DNA from: a virus
DNA length: 44,983 nt
Strand: one strand, 5' to 3'
IMG/VR virus record: IMGVR_UViG_3300040793_000026
Coordinates: 1 to 44,983 of that record
The position numbers and the translations under genes were made by a program. The notes beneath the pieces are model-generated. The model saw only the letters and a program-made list of their open reading frames with translations. It was not told where the DNA came from and did no database searches. Shown here in pieces: positions 21,025 to 30,161 of the stretch (position 1 is its first letter; each line of letters begins with the position of its first letter).

Positions 21025-21360
21025 ATGATGCTAAGCGAATCAATAAGAAGAATGAGTAACTACTGCTCCGCACTAGGTGGGGTAGTGGTTGAACTGCAAC
21101 GTGAGCTGGAAGAGGCGAAGCAGTCTTGGCCCGACCACCAGGTGGTTGTTGGCGCCGAATGGCACGACCGTTCAGAAACTCCGCCAGCCGGGTACGTGTG
21201 GGCCAGTAACGGGACGCGTGTGTGGCTGATTCATTCAGACGGCACGCCGATCGGGAAGTACGCGACCGCCGTTCTGTATTGGACCACCGCATTTATCCCA
21301 GCACCGCCGGACTTCGTCAAACCCGAGAACAAAGAGTATCAAGATGAATACAACCAATGA
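21025..21360 (+). CDS. Hypothetical protein
   Basis: 111 aa. The N-terminal 35 residues are a helix ('VVVELQRELEEAKQSW'); the rest is beta-rich and aromatic ('AEWHDRSETPPAGYVWASNG', 'VLYWTTAFIPAPP'), resembling short phage proteins with a 'W..W.P.PP' end such as DUF551-like ones, though I cannot confirm that. AAGGAGACC lies before the ATG. Its end overlaps the next gene by 17 nt. Confidence 0.6.
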   Translation: MMLSESIRRMSNYCSALGGVVVELQRELEEAKQSWPDHQVVVGAEWHDRSETPPAGYVWASNGTRVWLIHSDGTPIGKYATAVLYWTTAFIPAPPDFVKPENKEYQDEYNQ

Positions 21361-21721
21361 CCTTAGAGACCTCATCCAGGCTGGTGAGCAAATAGCCTTC
21401 CAACTCGCCGACGGAAGAGAAGCGAAAGTCGTTGAATACGAAATCAACGTCGAGCCTTGGAGGACCGTTTTCGTTCTCAAAGGCGTAGTAGACGAATCCA
21501 GCAAAGAGAAGAACGCACCGATGGGAGGAGAGCTGACAATGCAAGAGATTATCAGCAGAAAACGCGATATGGAGAAACGGATCGCCGGGGAGCTGGAGGA
21601 ATTCGAGAAAGCGACCGGGTTAGCTGTTGCTGATTTGACCATAGAAAAATCTGGAATGCGGAGCATGAACGGCGACACCCTTGAAGAAACAGCTGTTGAT
21701 GCAGAAGTGGTGCTACTGTGA
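21344..21721 (+). CDS. Hypothetical protein
   Basis: 125 aa, unrecognised. A beta-rich N-terminal third ('IAFQLADGREAKVVEYEINV') is followed by a long helix (residues about 65-90, 'ISRKRDMEKRIAGELEEFEK') and a short beta end. Overlaps neighbours on both sides (17 nt and 4 nt). No function can be given. Confidence 0.6.
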   Translation: MNTTNDLRDLIQAGEQIAFQLADGREAKVVEYEINVEPWRTVFVLKGVVDESSKEKNAPMGGELTMQEIISRKRDMEKRIAGELEEFEKATGLAVADLTIEKSGMRSMNGDTLEETAVDAEVVLL

Positions 21722-21987
21722 CTGAACTGCCAAACGAATTATCGCTAGATCCGGGCTACCCAGGCTATGTCTGGAACGACAGCCACAGAGAGTACGCCGG
21801 ACTCATCGGGCGCATCAAGGTGTCACTGGATGACGAGCCCGTAGAAGATAACTGCGTCGCTTTCAACGTATCCGAGGGGTATGTCGTCGTTTACAGACGA
21901 GGCCCTGACGGCAGTTTCGTTGTAGAGAACGACGACATCAAGCTGCAAAAGCTGTACGGTAAAGTTGCCGTTAGCCTAGCCGATTAG
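21718..21987 (+). CDS. Hypothetical protein, last gene of the + strand block
   Basis: 89 aa with a GTG start overlapping the previous stop. The likely fold is beta-rich ('IGRIKVSLDD', 'EGYVVVYRRGPDGSFVV'). Its stop codon overlaps the stop of the opposite-strand late gene by 4 nt, marking the junction between the early and late blocks. Confidence 0.6.
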   Translation: MTELPNELSLDPGYPGYVWNDSHREYAGLIGRIKVSLDDEPVEDNCVAFNVSEGYVVVYRRGPDGSFVVENDDIKLQKLYGKVAVSLAD

Positions 21988-22004
21988 GATGCCGGTTCGG
22001 CAAC
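21964..22004. terminator. Nested inverted repeat at the convergent junction
   Basis: GTTGCCG (21964-21970) pairs with CGGCAAC (21998-22004); inside, CCTA...TAGG forms a second small stem. It lies exactly over the two converging stop codons and may act as a two-way terminator. There is no flanking T-run, so strength is uncertain. Confidence 0.4.
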
Positions 22005-22382
22005 GCCAACCTCCAAATCCACCGTAGCCTCATAATACTTGGGGCTATGGGGGTGAAAGACCATCTTGTAAATCCCCGCCCTATTCATCGGCAGCATAGA
22101 GTCTCCTGCTGTCATATTGACGGTTATCTCTTCAGTGCCAGTTATCGCCACCAGGCACGCGACTGGCAATCCGATCACCTGGCTCCCTTGTACGCTGAAG
22201 TTCATCTCTTCTTTTGGGTGCAGATTACCTTCAATAGAGTACAGCGCGTGCGGGTCGGCGTCTAACGGTACGTCCAGAATCGTTAGGCTCATCGATTCTG
22301 TGAAGTTAAACGGCTTGTCGTCGTTAATGCTGTGACCAGATCCTTGTATGCGGCCATTCTCATCAACTAGAAAAAAGTGCAT
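21984..22382 (-). CDS. Hypothetical late protein, probably tail-associated
   Basis: 132 aa, all beta in appearance ('SLTILDVPLDADPHALYSIE', 'ITVNMTAGDSML', 'YYEATVDLEVGV'), without signal peptide. It is the last gene of the late operon, after the tail tip and the tail fibre chaperone, where phages often keep accessory fibre or decoration proteins. I do not recognise a family. GAGGAGATAACC precedes the ATG, a good ribosome site. Confidence 0.65.
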   Translation of the reverse strand: MHFFLVDENGRIQGSGHSINDDKPFNFTESMSLTILDVPLDADPHALYSIEGNLHPKEEMNFSVQGSQVIGLPVACLVAITGTEEITVNMTAGDSMLPMNRAGIYKMVFHPHSPKYYEATVDLEVGVAEPAS

Positions 22383-22392
22383 GGTTATCTCC

Positions 22393-22827
22393 TCAAGGTT
22401 GTTCGGGCCAGTCTATGTCATTGGGCCAGCCGGGTTGTGCGGGTAAATCTCTCAATGCTTGTCTATAGGATATCCACTGTTCGCTAGTCTCAGACGGCAC
22501 GTCAGGAAGCTGCGTCCAGTCGCAGTCACCAAGCAGCCGGTTACGAAACAGCCTGTTGTTTACATCCATGAATTGTAAATCGGGAACCCACTCCATACTT
22601 TCTAGGCTGAACTCATACCCTTCTGTCGCCGGTGGTTCCGGTATACTGACGAGTTCGTTACCGATAACTCTCTTGGTGTACCGATCTGGCATAGAGTCAA
22701 CTTCTACCACTAACGAGTGTAGTTCTGGTGGAATCACATCGAGAAATGGGGTAACGCCTCTTTCATCCTCTAATACGTTAATAGAACGAATATACCCAAC
22801 ATCGTCGTAAAGTATGAGTATGTTCAT
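22393..22827 (-). CDS. Phage tail fibre assembly chaperone (Phage_tail_APC-like)
   Basis: 144 aa. The C-terminal part 'NRLLGDCDWTQLPDVPSETS' followed by 'WISYRQALRDLP', 'PGWPNDIDWPEQP' is the signature of the Phage_tail_APC family, thought to help tail fibre or tip assembly. The N-terminal part is a variable beta domain ('NILILYDDVGYIRSINV') that probably recognises its partner fibre. ATGA overlap with the large tip protein gene supports co-assembly with it. Confidence 0.82.
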   Translation of the reverse strand: MNILILYDDVGYIRSINVLEDERGVTPFLDVIPPELHSLVVEVDSMPDRYTKRVIGNELVSIPEPPATEGYEFSLESMEWVPDLQFMDVNNRLFRNRLLGDCDWTQLPDVPSETSEQWISYRQALRDLPAQPGWPNDIDWPEQP

Positions 22828-25800
22828 CGTTTTGCGCCTTGTACCGCTATTGAGTTCCAGTTGCTAGTCATGGAACCAGACTGTGTGTGTAGTTCCAATG
22901 TGTAGTAGTTAGCCCCATTTATAGGGGCCGGGTCTATCAGCATCACGGTTACCACGGCTCCAGTGTTAGCATTGAGCTGCGCGGATCTCGTCTTGGTGTA
23001 CCAGCCATCGTTCCGCCTGACACGCACTTCAGACTGCACAGTTTGAGTACCGCCCATACTGTACGACACTGTGATAACCACCGCTGAAGTTGAATCTTTG
23101 TCTTTCATGTCTATGCCGATACCAGAACCGTTCACCCACGCCGCGCTTGTGACAGTAAGTTGTCCCATATCTGCGAAATAAACAGACGTTACCGCTGCGC
23201 CTTTCACTTTCAATGTCTCGATTGCCGCTGTCGCAACCTTCGCAGCGGTTATCTGAGCGTCTTTTATTTTCGCGTTGGTTACAGCAGCGGTCCCTATCTT
23301 TGCCTCGGTTATGTTGGCGTCTTTTATTTTCGCAGTGGTTACAGCGAGGTTGGCTATTTTCGCTTCTGTTATCTGCGCATCACCGATCTTCACTGTAGTG
23401 ATAGCGCCATTCTGGATGACAGCATTCTTGATATAGCAAACACCACCTGTCACCACGAATGGGTAGTTGTTATCCGAGTTAGTTCCACTCAGATTTGAAT
23501 TGTTGTCCAGAATCGCGAACCGCTGAGCTTTTATGCGGAAGTCCGTCTCGTACTTACCAGTCGATGAATTGTAAAGCGCCGACATGCCGAAACCGGCTTG
23601 CGCCTCGCTGAACTGCGATCCAGCCCGGATCTTCATTACATAGGTTGCACCAGCATCAGTACTTCCGGTGCCTGTGCCTGATACTTTTTCCGCCCAGACC
23701 GTCATGGTCTCTTGGATAGCGGCGAACACCTCTGGGTCTCTACCAGCTGCCCATGGCGTAGGTTCAGACTGGTTGATGTCAGTCGCTTCTGACAACATAG
23801 GACGAACTATCTTCGCCGACCCAGAAGGTTCATTATTATTCAGTGCTGTGTAGCGCAGTTCTATGCTGACGAATTTAACATTGGACGGAGCCACCATGGG
23901 GCTAGTAGCTGATGCTCTTTTATAGGCGCTCAGCGACTGGAAATTGCTGTTGTAGTGCCTAGTTTCAGTGAAACTGGTGGAGTTCGCTATTTCTACCGTT
24001 CTTGAACTCCAGAACTTAATCCCGACTGTTACGGTAGCTGCAGACTGTGCACTATACGTTATCATGACGTGGGCAGACGCGATGTAGGCACGCCCTTCGG
24101 TAGCTGGCACCTTCTGCCTAAGACCCACACGTAAAGGCGCCCCTGTGGTGATGGCGTCTACCGCTTGATAAAATGTGCCCTCATTTTCGTAGCCATCCAA
24201 GCAACTGTACGGGTCTGTACTTTGCCTCAGAAATCGTAGGTCGCTGGCTTTATCGGTGCCGCTGCTATAAAATCGCTCCCATGGAGTGTTCGTACTAACG
24301 CCATTCATCGGTATTTCAGGCGGTGGATTAAGTTGGAACGTAGAGTCTTGTAGCAGGTTGCCACTAGGACCAACGCCAACTTGAAGCTGCGTTATTGACT
24401 GTGCATTCGCTTTTGACAGATTATCAGCAGCAGTAGCGGTCACCTTTACGCTGTCAACGTACTGCCCAAGAGGAGAACTCTGCCCACCTCCGCTACCGTT
24501 GTAGTCTACTTGGGCTTCTAGTGTAGTGACGTCTTGGGCAATCGCGCTGTCCGCAGCGGCATAAGCAATCTGAACCTTACGAATTTCAGCACTGACCGGT
24601 GCTTCGCCTGACGTCCAAAGTGGTGGCTCGGTAGCCGTGTCCGTCAACATCTCGTTGAACATCGGACGAACGAACTTCGCGGTGCCCACTCGCGTTGAGT
24701 CAGTCCCCGTGGCATATAAGCGAAGAGCGATTACTGCTTTAACAGCGTTAATGGGCGCTGTATCGAACACAAAGACGCGATCGAAGTCTTCCAACCTATT
24801 GCCGTTAAGGTTAGACTTAGTCGCAGAGGGAGTCCCCGACGCAAATATGTACGTGTTGGTCGCTGAATAGTATTTTATCAGAAGCCTGGCGTTTGCATAC
24901 TGGCCTATCGCGTAAACAGAAGCGCAATAGTGTTTGCCTGGAGTGACTGGTATAGATAGGCTGTAAAGCTCCCCATACGAGTTTACATCGCTACCTTGTG
25001 CACCATTAGTCGCTATAACGGCGGTTTGTTCTTCGCCGTCAGAAATCAGCGCGTACGAGCCGTCCCTGTAGAAATTCACAGTGACTGGCGTGTTGCCTGT
25101 TTCTGTCCACGAGTTGAACCCGGTTGAAAGGTTAGCGTCGGTAATTAGGTTGCCTGAACCAACCTGGGCTTCGACGACAGTGAGGCGCCCACCCATCGCG
25201 GTCAGCTCACCGTCGATCAGGGCGACGTCCGTGGTCAGCTGTTCTGTTACGCTAGCCAACGCGACATTGCCAGTCTCTCCATCGTAGACCAGTGACTCGA
25301 TGTCAGTGATCTTTCCGGAGTTGACCTGGATGTTACCTTCGTTCGTAGTGACGCGCGTACCGAGGGCGTCAACCGCGTTACCGAGCGCAGCGTTACCCGT
25401 GTCTGGGTCATCGACTTTGGCGAGTATGCTGGTTATCTGACTGGCGTTTGCCTCAATGCCAGCTTCGTTTTCTTGTATATCAGAAGTGTTCTGCGTGACG
25501 ACTGCGGTCAGCGCGGTCAAGTCACTAGCTAGGTAGTCGTAGTCGCCCAGCTTGAGCCACGAGTTTGAGTCGACATCCGCAGCAGACCCCGGCACCGGAG
25601 CTGGCGCCGTCATGTCTTTATTAGCGCGGAAAAGGAACCCGTTATAGACCACAAGATCGCCAGCTGTATAATCCCTAGCCGGGTCGTAGTCGCTGATTCC
25701 TTCCAGATCTCCGATCGAATTGTTCAGGTCATCGATCTGGTCTTGGAGGAACTTGTTAGAATCTTCTATCTCCTGTTGTATATCGTCGACCTCTTGCATT

Positions 25801-28800
25801 AGGTCTTCGATATTATCGATTCTGTCGTTTAGCTCTTCGGTCAACCACGACTCATCTAACTCACCTTGAAGGTCTTCCCAGGTGTAATAGGTCGTGCCAG
25901 TGATAACGGGAGCCGAGAACAGCCCACCCACGCCGTCTGTATTGACCGACTGCAACCAGACGAAATAGGTCGTGTTACTGGTAAGCCCATAGACCTCGAA
26001 GAAGCCCGGAGTGACGGGGTTCGCGTCCTGCTCGATTACGGTAGCCGTAGCAGTGGCGACAAACCACGCGGTATCAGGGTCGTCTATTGTATTGATCCAT
26101 ACGTTGACCCCTCTCAAATATTCTGAATCTGTGTCCACCCAGTGAGGCTCAAGGCCAGCAGCCAATGGACGAAACTGGAACCCTTCTATAGTCGCATCCA
26201 TGTCGACAGGCGTCGGCGGCTCCAATAGCGGCTTCGGCTCGTACCCGCCGCCTGGGGGCGTCGCGACGAACTTCAGTTCTTCCGGCTCTGTCCATGGACC
26301 CACGGTGGCTCCATAGGCACGCACGCGCACCCACACGCCGACGCCGTAGGTGTTCGGCACGGTCACACCACGCCGGGAGTCCTGCCACAAAATCGTCTCC
26401 CACTCTTCGTCCAAGATCGCATTCGGGTCGCTGGTGATCGTGTTCGCGATTTGGTAGTCGAACAGCGTCGCGCACTCTGGCGCACTGAACGCGATGTAGA
26501 GAACTGTGAAGTCGCGGTCGGTCGAGACACTTAGGTCGGTTACGACCGGCGCCAGGCACGGCTCCTGGATCGGCGGCGGTCCGGGGGGAGTCGGCGCGTC
26601 CACCGGCGGCAAGGTACGCACCATCAGACTATCGATCGTGGCGGAGATCTCGACCTCTTTCTCCGAGATCGGGCGAACGCCCGTAACGATAGCCAATCGG
26701 TCCAGCTTGTCGGTCGTACCGCCGGCAGCAAAATACGTGCGCTCGCGGTCTGTTCCCGTGTCGATGAACGACTGAGGCGCTTGGAGGACGGCATGATAGT
26801 CGGTGGCGCCTCTTGTAGCCTGCATCACGTTGCGCGGAACGCCGTCACGCTGCCGAAGCACGAGGAACTGCGTCGGGTTGGACGCCCAGTCCAGCGGCTC
26901 GCTCAGGATCAACGTGGCGTTGTTGTCCGGGTCGATACCCACAACCTCGCCTGATACGCCCCACGAGGGTAGCTCGTGGCTGACCGAGATCAGATCGCCG
27001 AGTGACGGGATGAAGCCCTCCATCTCGGTCCGGAACGAGATCAGGCGGCGGCGGAACCGGTTGGCACGCGCCAGGTAGTAGGCTTCGTTGTAGGCGTAGT
27101 CGCGGTTCACGACGCCGAACAAGTCGACCAAGACCTCGGTGTCGTCCGGGTCAACGGGATCTCCCGCGTTCCATGCAGCAGCAACGACGCGCGGCAGCCA
27201 CACATCCTCGTCTAGGTACTGGACAGCGACAATGTCAGCGGTCTCTTCGCCAGGCGGGACGAACTCCATGGAGAACGAATCCTTAATGATGTTGCGCATA
27301 CCGAACATCGCGACCGGAGTTGTCTGGTCACGGTCCTTCGCGATCCGCAGCACGCCGCCCTGAATGTACGGTTGCGCCCGTGCCGCCCGGAGTATCTGGG
27401 TAAGGACTTCCCACACCACGGTGGCATTGTCGAAGCGACCGTCGAATCGCCAGCCTTGGGCTTCCTGCGCCAGCTTTACAACGTCGTCAATGGAATACTC
27501 ATTCGGGCCCAGCCCTGCGCCGTAGGTGCCGTTGCGGACAGCGTCCGCGAACGCCCACGCAACACTTCTCGTGGCTTGTGGTTCCGACCACGTTCCGCTA
27601 CCCGAATCGTAGATCGGCACCCGGCGGGTCGCTATGACGGACACCTTCCGGTTCTGTTGTGGTGCTGACGTTTGATTAACGCCGGTGCTAGACCTGACAA
27701 CAAGCGTTGTCATGTCGTCGAACGCAGTAGCTTGCGCCGAGTCCTCTACGATGTAAGCTGTCGTGCTGACCCAAACGAGATCATTCATCATCGTCTGGTA
27801 AGTGTTCGATGTCTCCTGGAAAAAATTCAGGCGAATACGAGCGCGAGGCCAATTAGATGGTATTTCTACCTCGTGCGTAACACCGAGCCGGTCGCGTGTC
27901 TCCCCCCGGACTGATACCTTTTTCAACAAATCCCAGTCAGCTATTACCGTTCCATCGTCTGCTATACCCTGCCCTTGGATATCCCACCCCAAGGTTACTG
28001 CGCCTAGACCGCCAGCAGGAACACCATTCCAGTTACTCTCATAAATGTCATAGAGCCCGTTAGGGAACACCATATTGAGCACGACCCGACCAGACAGAAC
28101 AGTCCCGGGCGGGTTGGTCTCATAGGCGTTGGTCGGCGTTCCGTTCGGCAACGGAAGACCCGACTCATTGACTGACGTGAAAATGCGGTTAGTTGGAAAA
28201 GTGTCGACAGTCTCGCCTGGGTTGTATATGTAGTAATACACATTCCCTACTGACTGAACCGGTACGCCACCCAGCTGTATTTCTTCAATATCGTAGTATC
28301 CGCGACCGATCACGAATAGTTCGGTCAAGTTCATAGCCTGCCCGGTGTATTCAGAAATCGGCTTCGCACCGTAGTCCGGGAAGAATTTCATCCGCCCGTA
28401 CTGCACCGGGATTACCTGCCCGAGGCGGCTGTAGTTGCCCTGCGCATTGAGGTCATAGGTCGGGCTTGGCGCCGCGAGTGCGGCTTGCTGCTGCTGCCGA
28501 GGAAGCGACGGCGGGGGCAGGACCGCGTTGACCAGCACGGCGCCTGCCATTGTGGTCGCGGCAACGGCTGCGGAACTGAAAGCAGCAGCGCCCGCAGAGC
28601 CGAGACCGAGCTGAGTGCCTGCAAACGCTAAAGCCGCTGGACCGACAACGACCGCCGCCGCGATGGCGATGACGGCGATCGCGATGCCCGCCGCCTTGTT
28701 GCCCCCGCCCCCGCCACCGCCCGCCGGCAGGTAGACGCAATGGACGATATCGTCCTCGCACGCAACGAGATCATCCCACTGCTCGCGCAGGATCACCTCG

Positions 28801-28928
28801 CCGTTCAGGAACAGAATGAACGGCTGATGGGTCTCTGGCGCAAGCTCCGCCAGCGTCTGTCCGGCATCGTACAGAACGATCTCGCGCTCAGACGGGTTGA
28901 AGACGTTCGATTGCGTGATCAGTTGCAT
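22824..28928 (-). CDS. J-like tail tip/host-specificity protein
   Basis: 2034 aa, the central tail tip and receptor-contact protein. Layout: residues 1-70, an I-like ubiquitin-type domain; a Gly-run and hydrophobic region (about 70-140, 'GIAIAVIAIAAAVVVGPAAL'); J-type body with 'RLGQVIPVQYGRMKFFPDYG'; FN3-like domains (about 770-1000); a coiled coil (about 1016-1080); a CBM5/12-like 'YTAGDLVVYNGFLFRANKD' region; two related modules (about 1259-1459 and 1523-1743) each starting 'GNLL/I.D..' and ending 'KFVRPM' or 'KIVRPM'; near the end a run of about ten-residue repeats ('NAKIKDAQIT', about 1833-1923), probably a beta-helical or trimerising stalk, then a C-terminal beta domain. It comes after the NlpC/P60 gene as in lambda-type tails. 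Confidence 0.9.
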   Translation of the reverse strand: MQLITQSNVFNPSEREIVLYDAGQTLAELAPETHQPFILFLNGEVILREQWDDLVACEDDIVHCVYLPAGGGGGGGNKAAGIAIAVIAIAAAVVVGPAALAFAGTQLGLGSAGAAAFSSAAVAATTMAGAVLVNAVLPPPSLPRQQQQAALAAPSPTYDLNAQGNYSRLGQVIPVQYGRMKFFPDYGAKPISEYTGQAMNLTELFVIGRGYYDIEEIQLGGVPVQSVGNVYYYIYNPGETVDTFPTNRIFTSVNESGLPLPNGTPTNAYETNPPGTVLSGRVVLNMVFPNGLYDIYESNWNGVPAGGLGAVTLGWDIQGQGIADDGTVIADWDLLKKVSVRGETRDRLGVTHEVEIPSNWPRARIRLNFFQETSNTYQTMMNDLVWVSTTAYIVEDSAQATAFDDMTTLVVRSSTGVNQTSAPQQNRKVSVIATRRVPIYDSGSGTWSEPQATRSVAWAFADAVRNGTYGAGLGPNEYSIDDVVKLAQEAQGWRFDGRFDNATVVWEVLTQILRAARAQPYIQGGVLRIAKDRDQTTPVAMFGMRNIIKDSFSMEFVPPGEETADIVAVQYLDEDVWLPRVVAAAWNAGDPVDPDDTEVLVDLFGVVNRDYAYNEAYYLARANRFRRRLISFRTEMEGFIPSLGDLISVSHELPSWGVSGEVVGIDPDNNATLILSEPLDWASNPTQFLVLRQRDGVPRNVMQATRGATDYHAVLQAPQSFIDTGTDRERTYFAAGGTTDKLDRLAIVTGVRPISEKEVEISATIDSLMVRTLPPVDAPTPPGPPPIQEPCLAPVVTDLSVSTDRDFTVLYIAFSAPECATLFDYQIANTITSDPNAILDEEWETILWQDSRRGVTVPNTYGVGVWVRVRAYGATVGPWTEPEELKFVATPPGGGYEPKPLLEPPTPVDMDATIEGFQFRPLAAGLEPHWVDTDSEYLRGVNVWINTIDDPDTAWFVATATATVIEQDANPVTPGFFEVYGLTSNTTYFVWLQSVNTDGVGGLFSAPVITGTTYYTWEDLQGELDESWLTEELNDRIDNIEDLMQEVDDIQQEIEDSNKFLQDQIDDLNNSIGDLEGISDYDPARDYTAGDLVVYNGFLFRANKDMTAPAPVPGSAADVDSNSWLKLGDYDYLASDLTALTAVVTQNTSDIQENEAGIEANASQITSILAKVDDPDTGNAALGNAVDALGTRVTTNEGNIQVNSGKITDIESLVYDGETGNVALASVTEQLTTDVALIDGELTAMGGRLTVVEAQVGSGNLITDANLSTGFNSWTETGNTPVTVNFYRDGSYALISDGEEQTAVIATNGAQGSDVNSYGELYSLSIPVTPGKHYCASVYAIGQYANARLLIKYYSATNTYIFASGTPSATKSNLNGNRLEDFDRVFVFDTAPINAVKAVIALRLYATGTDSTRVGTAKFVRPMFNEMLTDTATEPPLWTSGEAPVSAEIRKVQIAYAAADSAIAQDVTTLEAQVDYNGSGGGQSSPLGQYVDSVKVTATAADNLSKANAQSITQLQVGVGPSGNLLQDSTFQLNPPPEIPMNGVSTNTPWERFYSSGTDKASDLRFLRQSTDPYSCLDGYENEGTFYQAVDAITTGAPLRVGLRQKVPATEGRAYIASAHVMITYSAQSAATVTVGIKFWSSRTVEIANSTSFTETRHYNSNFQSLSAYKRASATSPMVAPSNVKFVSIELRYTALNNNEPSGSAKIVRPMLSEATDINQSEPTPWAAGRDPEVFAAIQETMTVWAEKVSGTGTGSTDAGATYVMKIRAGSQFSEAQAGFGMSALYNSSTGKYETDFRIKAQRFAILDNNSNLSGTNSDNNYPFVVTGGVCYIKNAVIQNGAITTVKIGDAQITEAKIANLAVTTAKIKDANITEAKIGTAAVTNAKIKDAQITAAKVATAAIETLKVKGAAVTSVYFADMGQLTVTSAAWVNGSGIGIDMKDKDSTSAVVITVSYSMGGTQTVQSEVRVRRNDGWYTKTRSAQLNANTGAVVTVMLIDPAPINGANYYTLELHTQSGSMTSNWNSIAVQGAKR

Positions 28929-29299
28929 GGGGAGTACCAGTGGACGTGGTTCCAGCCGTTGAGGCGGAGGCTTGGTAGGTCTTGAAGTAGCGTGCCAGCT
29001 TTCTGGTCGCAGTGCAGGACTTTCCCGCCGTCGACCGCGACGAAGATGCCGACATGAGAGAGCCGGGCGCTACGCCCGAGCAGGACGCCGTCACCGTCCA
29101 TGGGAGTGCGGACCTCCGCCCACCGGGTGCGCTCCTCGTGATCGCGGATCGTGCGGATTACGGTCGGCAGGTGCAGGCTATCAACATCGATCTCCGGGAT
29201 GATCCTGCCGTACTGCTCCATCTGCACCTTGCGGAAGAACCACCAGCAGTCGGTCCGTTGCGACCACTGCTGATCGAGGTACTTCACCGCCCAGTGCAT
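28919..29299 (-). CDS. NlpC/P60 tail tip peptidase
   Basis: 126 aa from the ATG at 29299 (TAATG overlap with the gene before); the open frame begins earlier at 29347, but that start would lie inside the upstream gene. 'RTDCWWFFRKVQ' holds the catalytic Cys, 'LSHVGIFVAVDGG' the His, and 'VLHCDQ' the third site, as in phage K-type tail proteins. It should cut peptide cross-links of peptidoglycan as the tail tip passes the cell wall. Overlaps the J-like gene by 10 nt. Confidence 0.88.
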   Translation of the reverse strand: MHWAVKYLDQQWSQRTDCWWFFRKVQMEQYGRIIPEIDVDSLHLPTVIRTIRDHEERTRWAEVRTPMDGDGVLLGRSARLSHVGIFVAVDGGKVLHCDQKAGTLLQDLPSLRLNGWNHVHWYSPCN

Positions 29300-29793
29300 T
29301 AGATCAGTCCAGGGAACTGCTCGTCCCGGTAGACCCCGCGCGGCCATTTGCGGTTGGTGAAGTTGTAGAGCGAAGCGGTCGCCGTGATGACCGTCGGCGT
29401 CACGTTGATGGACCGCAGGTTGAGGGTGAGCGGAGGGTCGTTCTGCGCGCTACTGAGATCCGACGCCAGGAAGGCACGGTAGGTCACTCGGATCTGCTGC
29501 CCGGACTCGGCGGCGGAGTCGATCGCATCCATCAGGTCTCGCGAGACGTTGTCGACTGAGAGCTGGAGTTGCGGCGGTCCCGAGGGGGTTACCTCCGGCA
29601 ACGTCAGACTAAACGGGATGGCGGTCCAGGTGACCGCAGGGTTGCCTGTCGTGATGCTGTCGAAGCCCTGCACGACGTAGACCGGCGTGGGGAAGGTCGC
29701 GTGATAGAACTCGAGCGTGTGGTAGATGATGTCATCGACCGGGGCACTGGCATAGGCTTCTTTGATCGCTTGCGATAGTGTGGTGTCAGTCAC
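29299..29793 (-). CDS. DUF1833 minor tail protein
   Basis: 164 aa. 'IIYHTLEFYHATFPTPVYVV' near residue 23 and the end 'YNFTNRKWPRGVYRDEQFPG' match DUF1833, a minor tail protein family usually found between the tape measure and the NlpC/P60 peptidase, corresponding to the lambda L/M region. Overlaps its neighbours by 4 nt (upstream) and 1 nt (downstream). Confidence 0.85.
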   Translation of the reverse strand: MTDTTLSQAIKEAYASAPVDDIIYHTLEFYHATFPTPVYVVQGFDSITTGNPAVTWTAIPFSLTLPEVTPSGPPQLQLSVDNVSRDLMDAIDSAAESGQQIRVTYRAFLASDLSSAQNDPPLTLNLRSINVTPTVITATASLYNFTNRKWPRGVYRDEQFPGLI

Positions 29794-30161
29794 AAGTCTC
29801 GAACCTCAAGGTTAGCGGACAACTCGATGATATTGGACGCGCTCGCCGATGCCTCCCAGCCATCGATGAAGCGCACCTGCTGCGACGTGCCGCAGTCCCC
29901 GGACATACCGGTGTAGATCGTCATGATAATCCACTCGGCACCATCGCGCGCTGTTGCGCTATACCAAGCTCGGAAGTCTGCGAAAGCTTGCCGTGTTCCG
30001 AAAGTGAACGTAGCCGCTACGGTGTCATTACGCTGGGTAGAGACGCGCCTCACACGCGCCGCGCCGGACTCCATCTCGCTTCGAATGACCAAAGGCGCGG
30101 GAGACAGTCCCCAGCCTTCGACCCTTGCATCAGGAAACTCTACGGGCCATTGAACTGCCAT
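29790..30161 (-). CDS. Minor tail protein
   Basis: 123 aa. 'WPVEFPDARVEGWGLSPAP' at the start, 'VAATFTFGTRQAFADFRAWY' and a beta-rich end ending 'SANLEVRDL' fit the small distal tail protein family that follows the tape measure in siphoviruses. It starts with a 1-nt overlap with the tape measure stop. The family name cannot be fixed by eye. Confidence 0.7.
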   Translation of the reverse strand: MAVQWPVEFPDARVEGWGLSPAPLVIRSEMESGAARVRRVSTQRNDTVAATFTFGTRQAFADFRAWYSATARDGAEWIIMTIYTGMSGDCGTSQQVRFIDGWEASASASNIIELSANLEVRDL

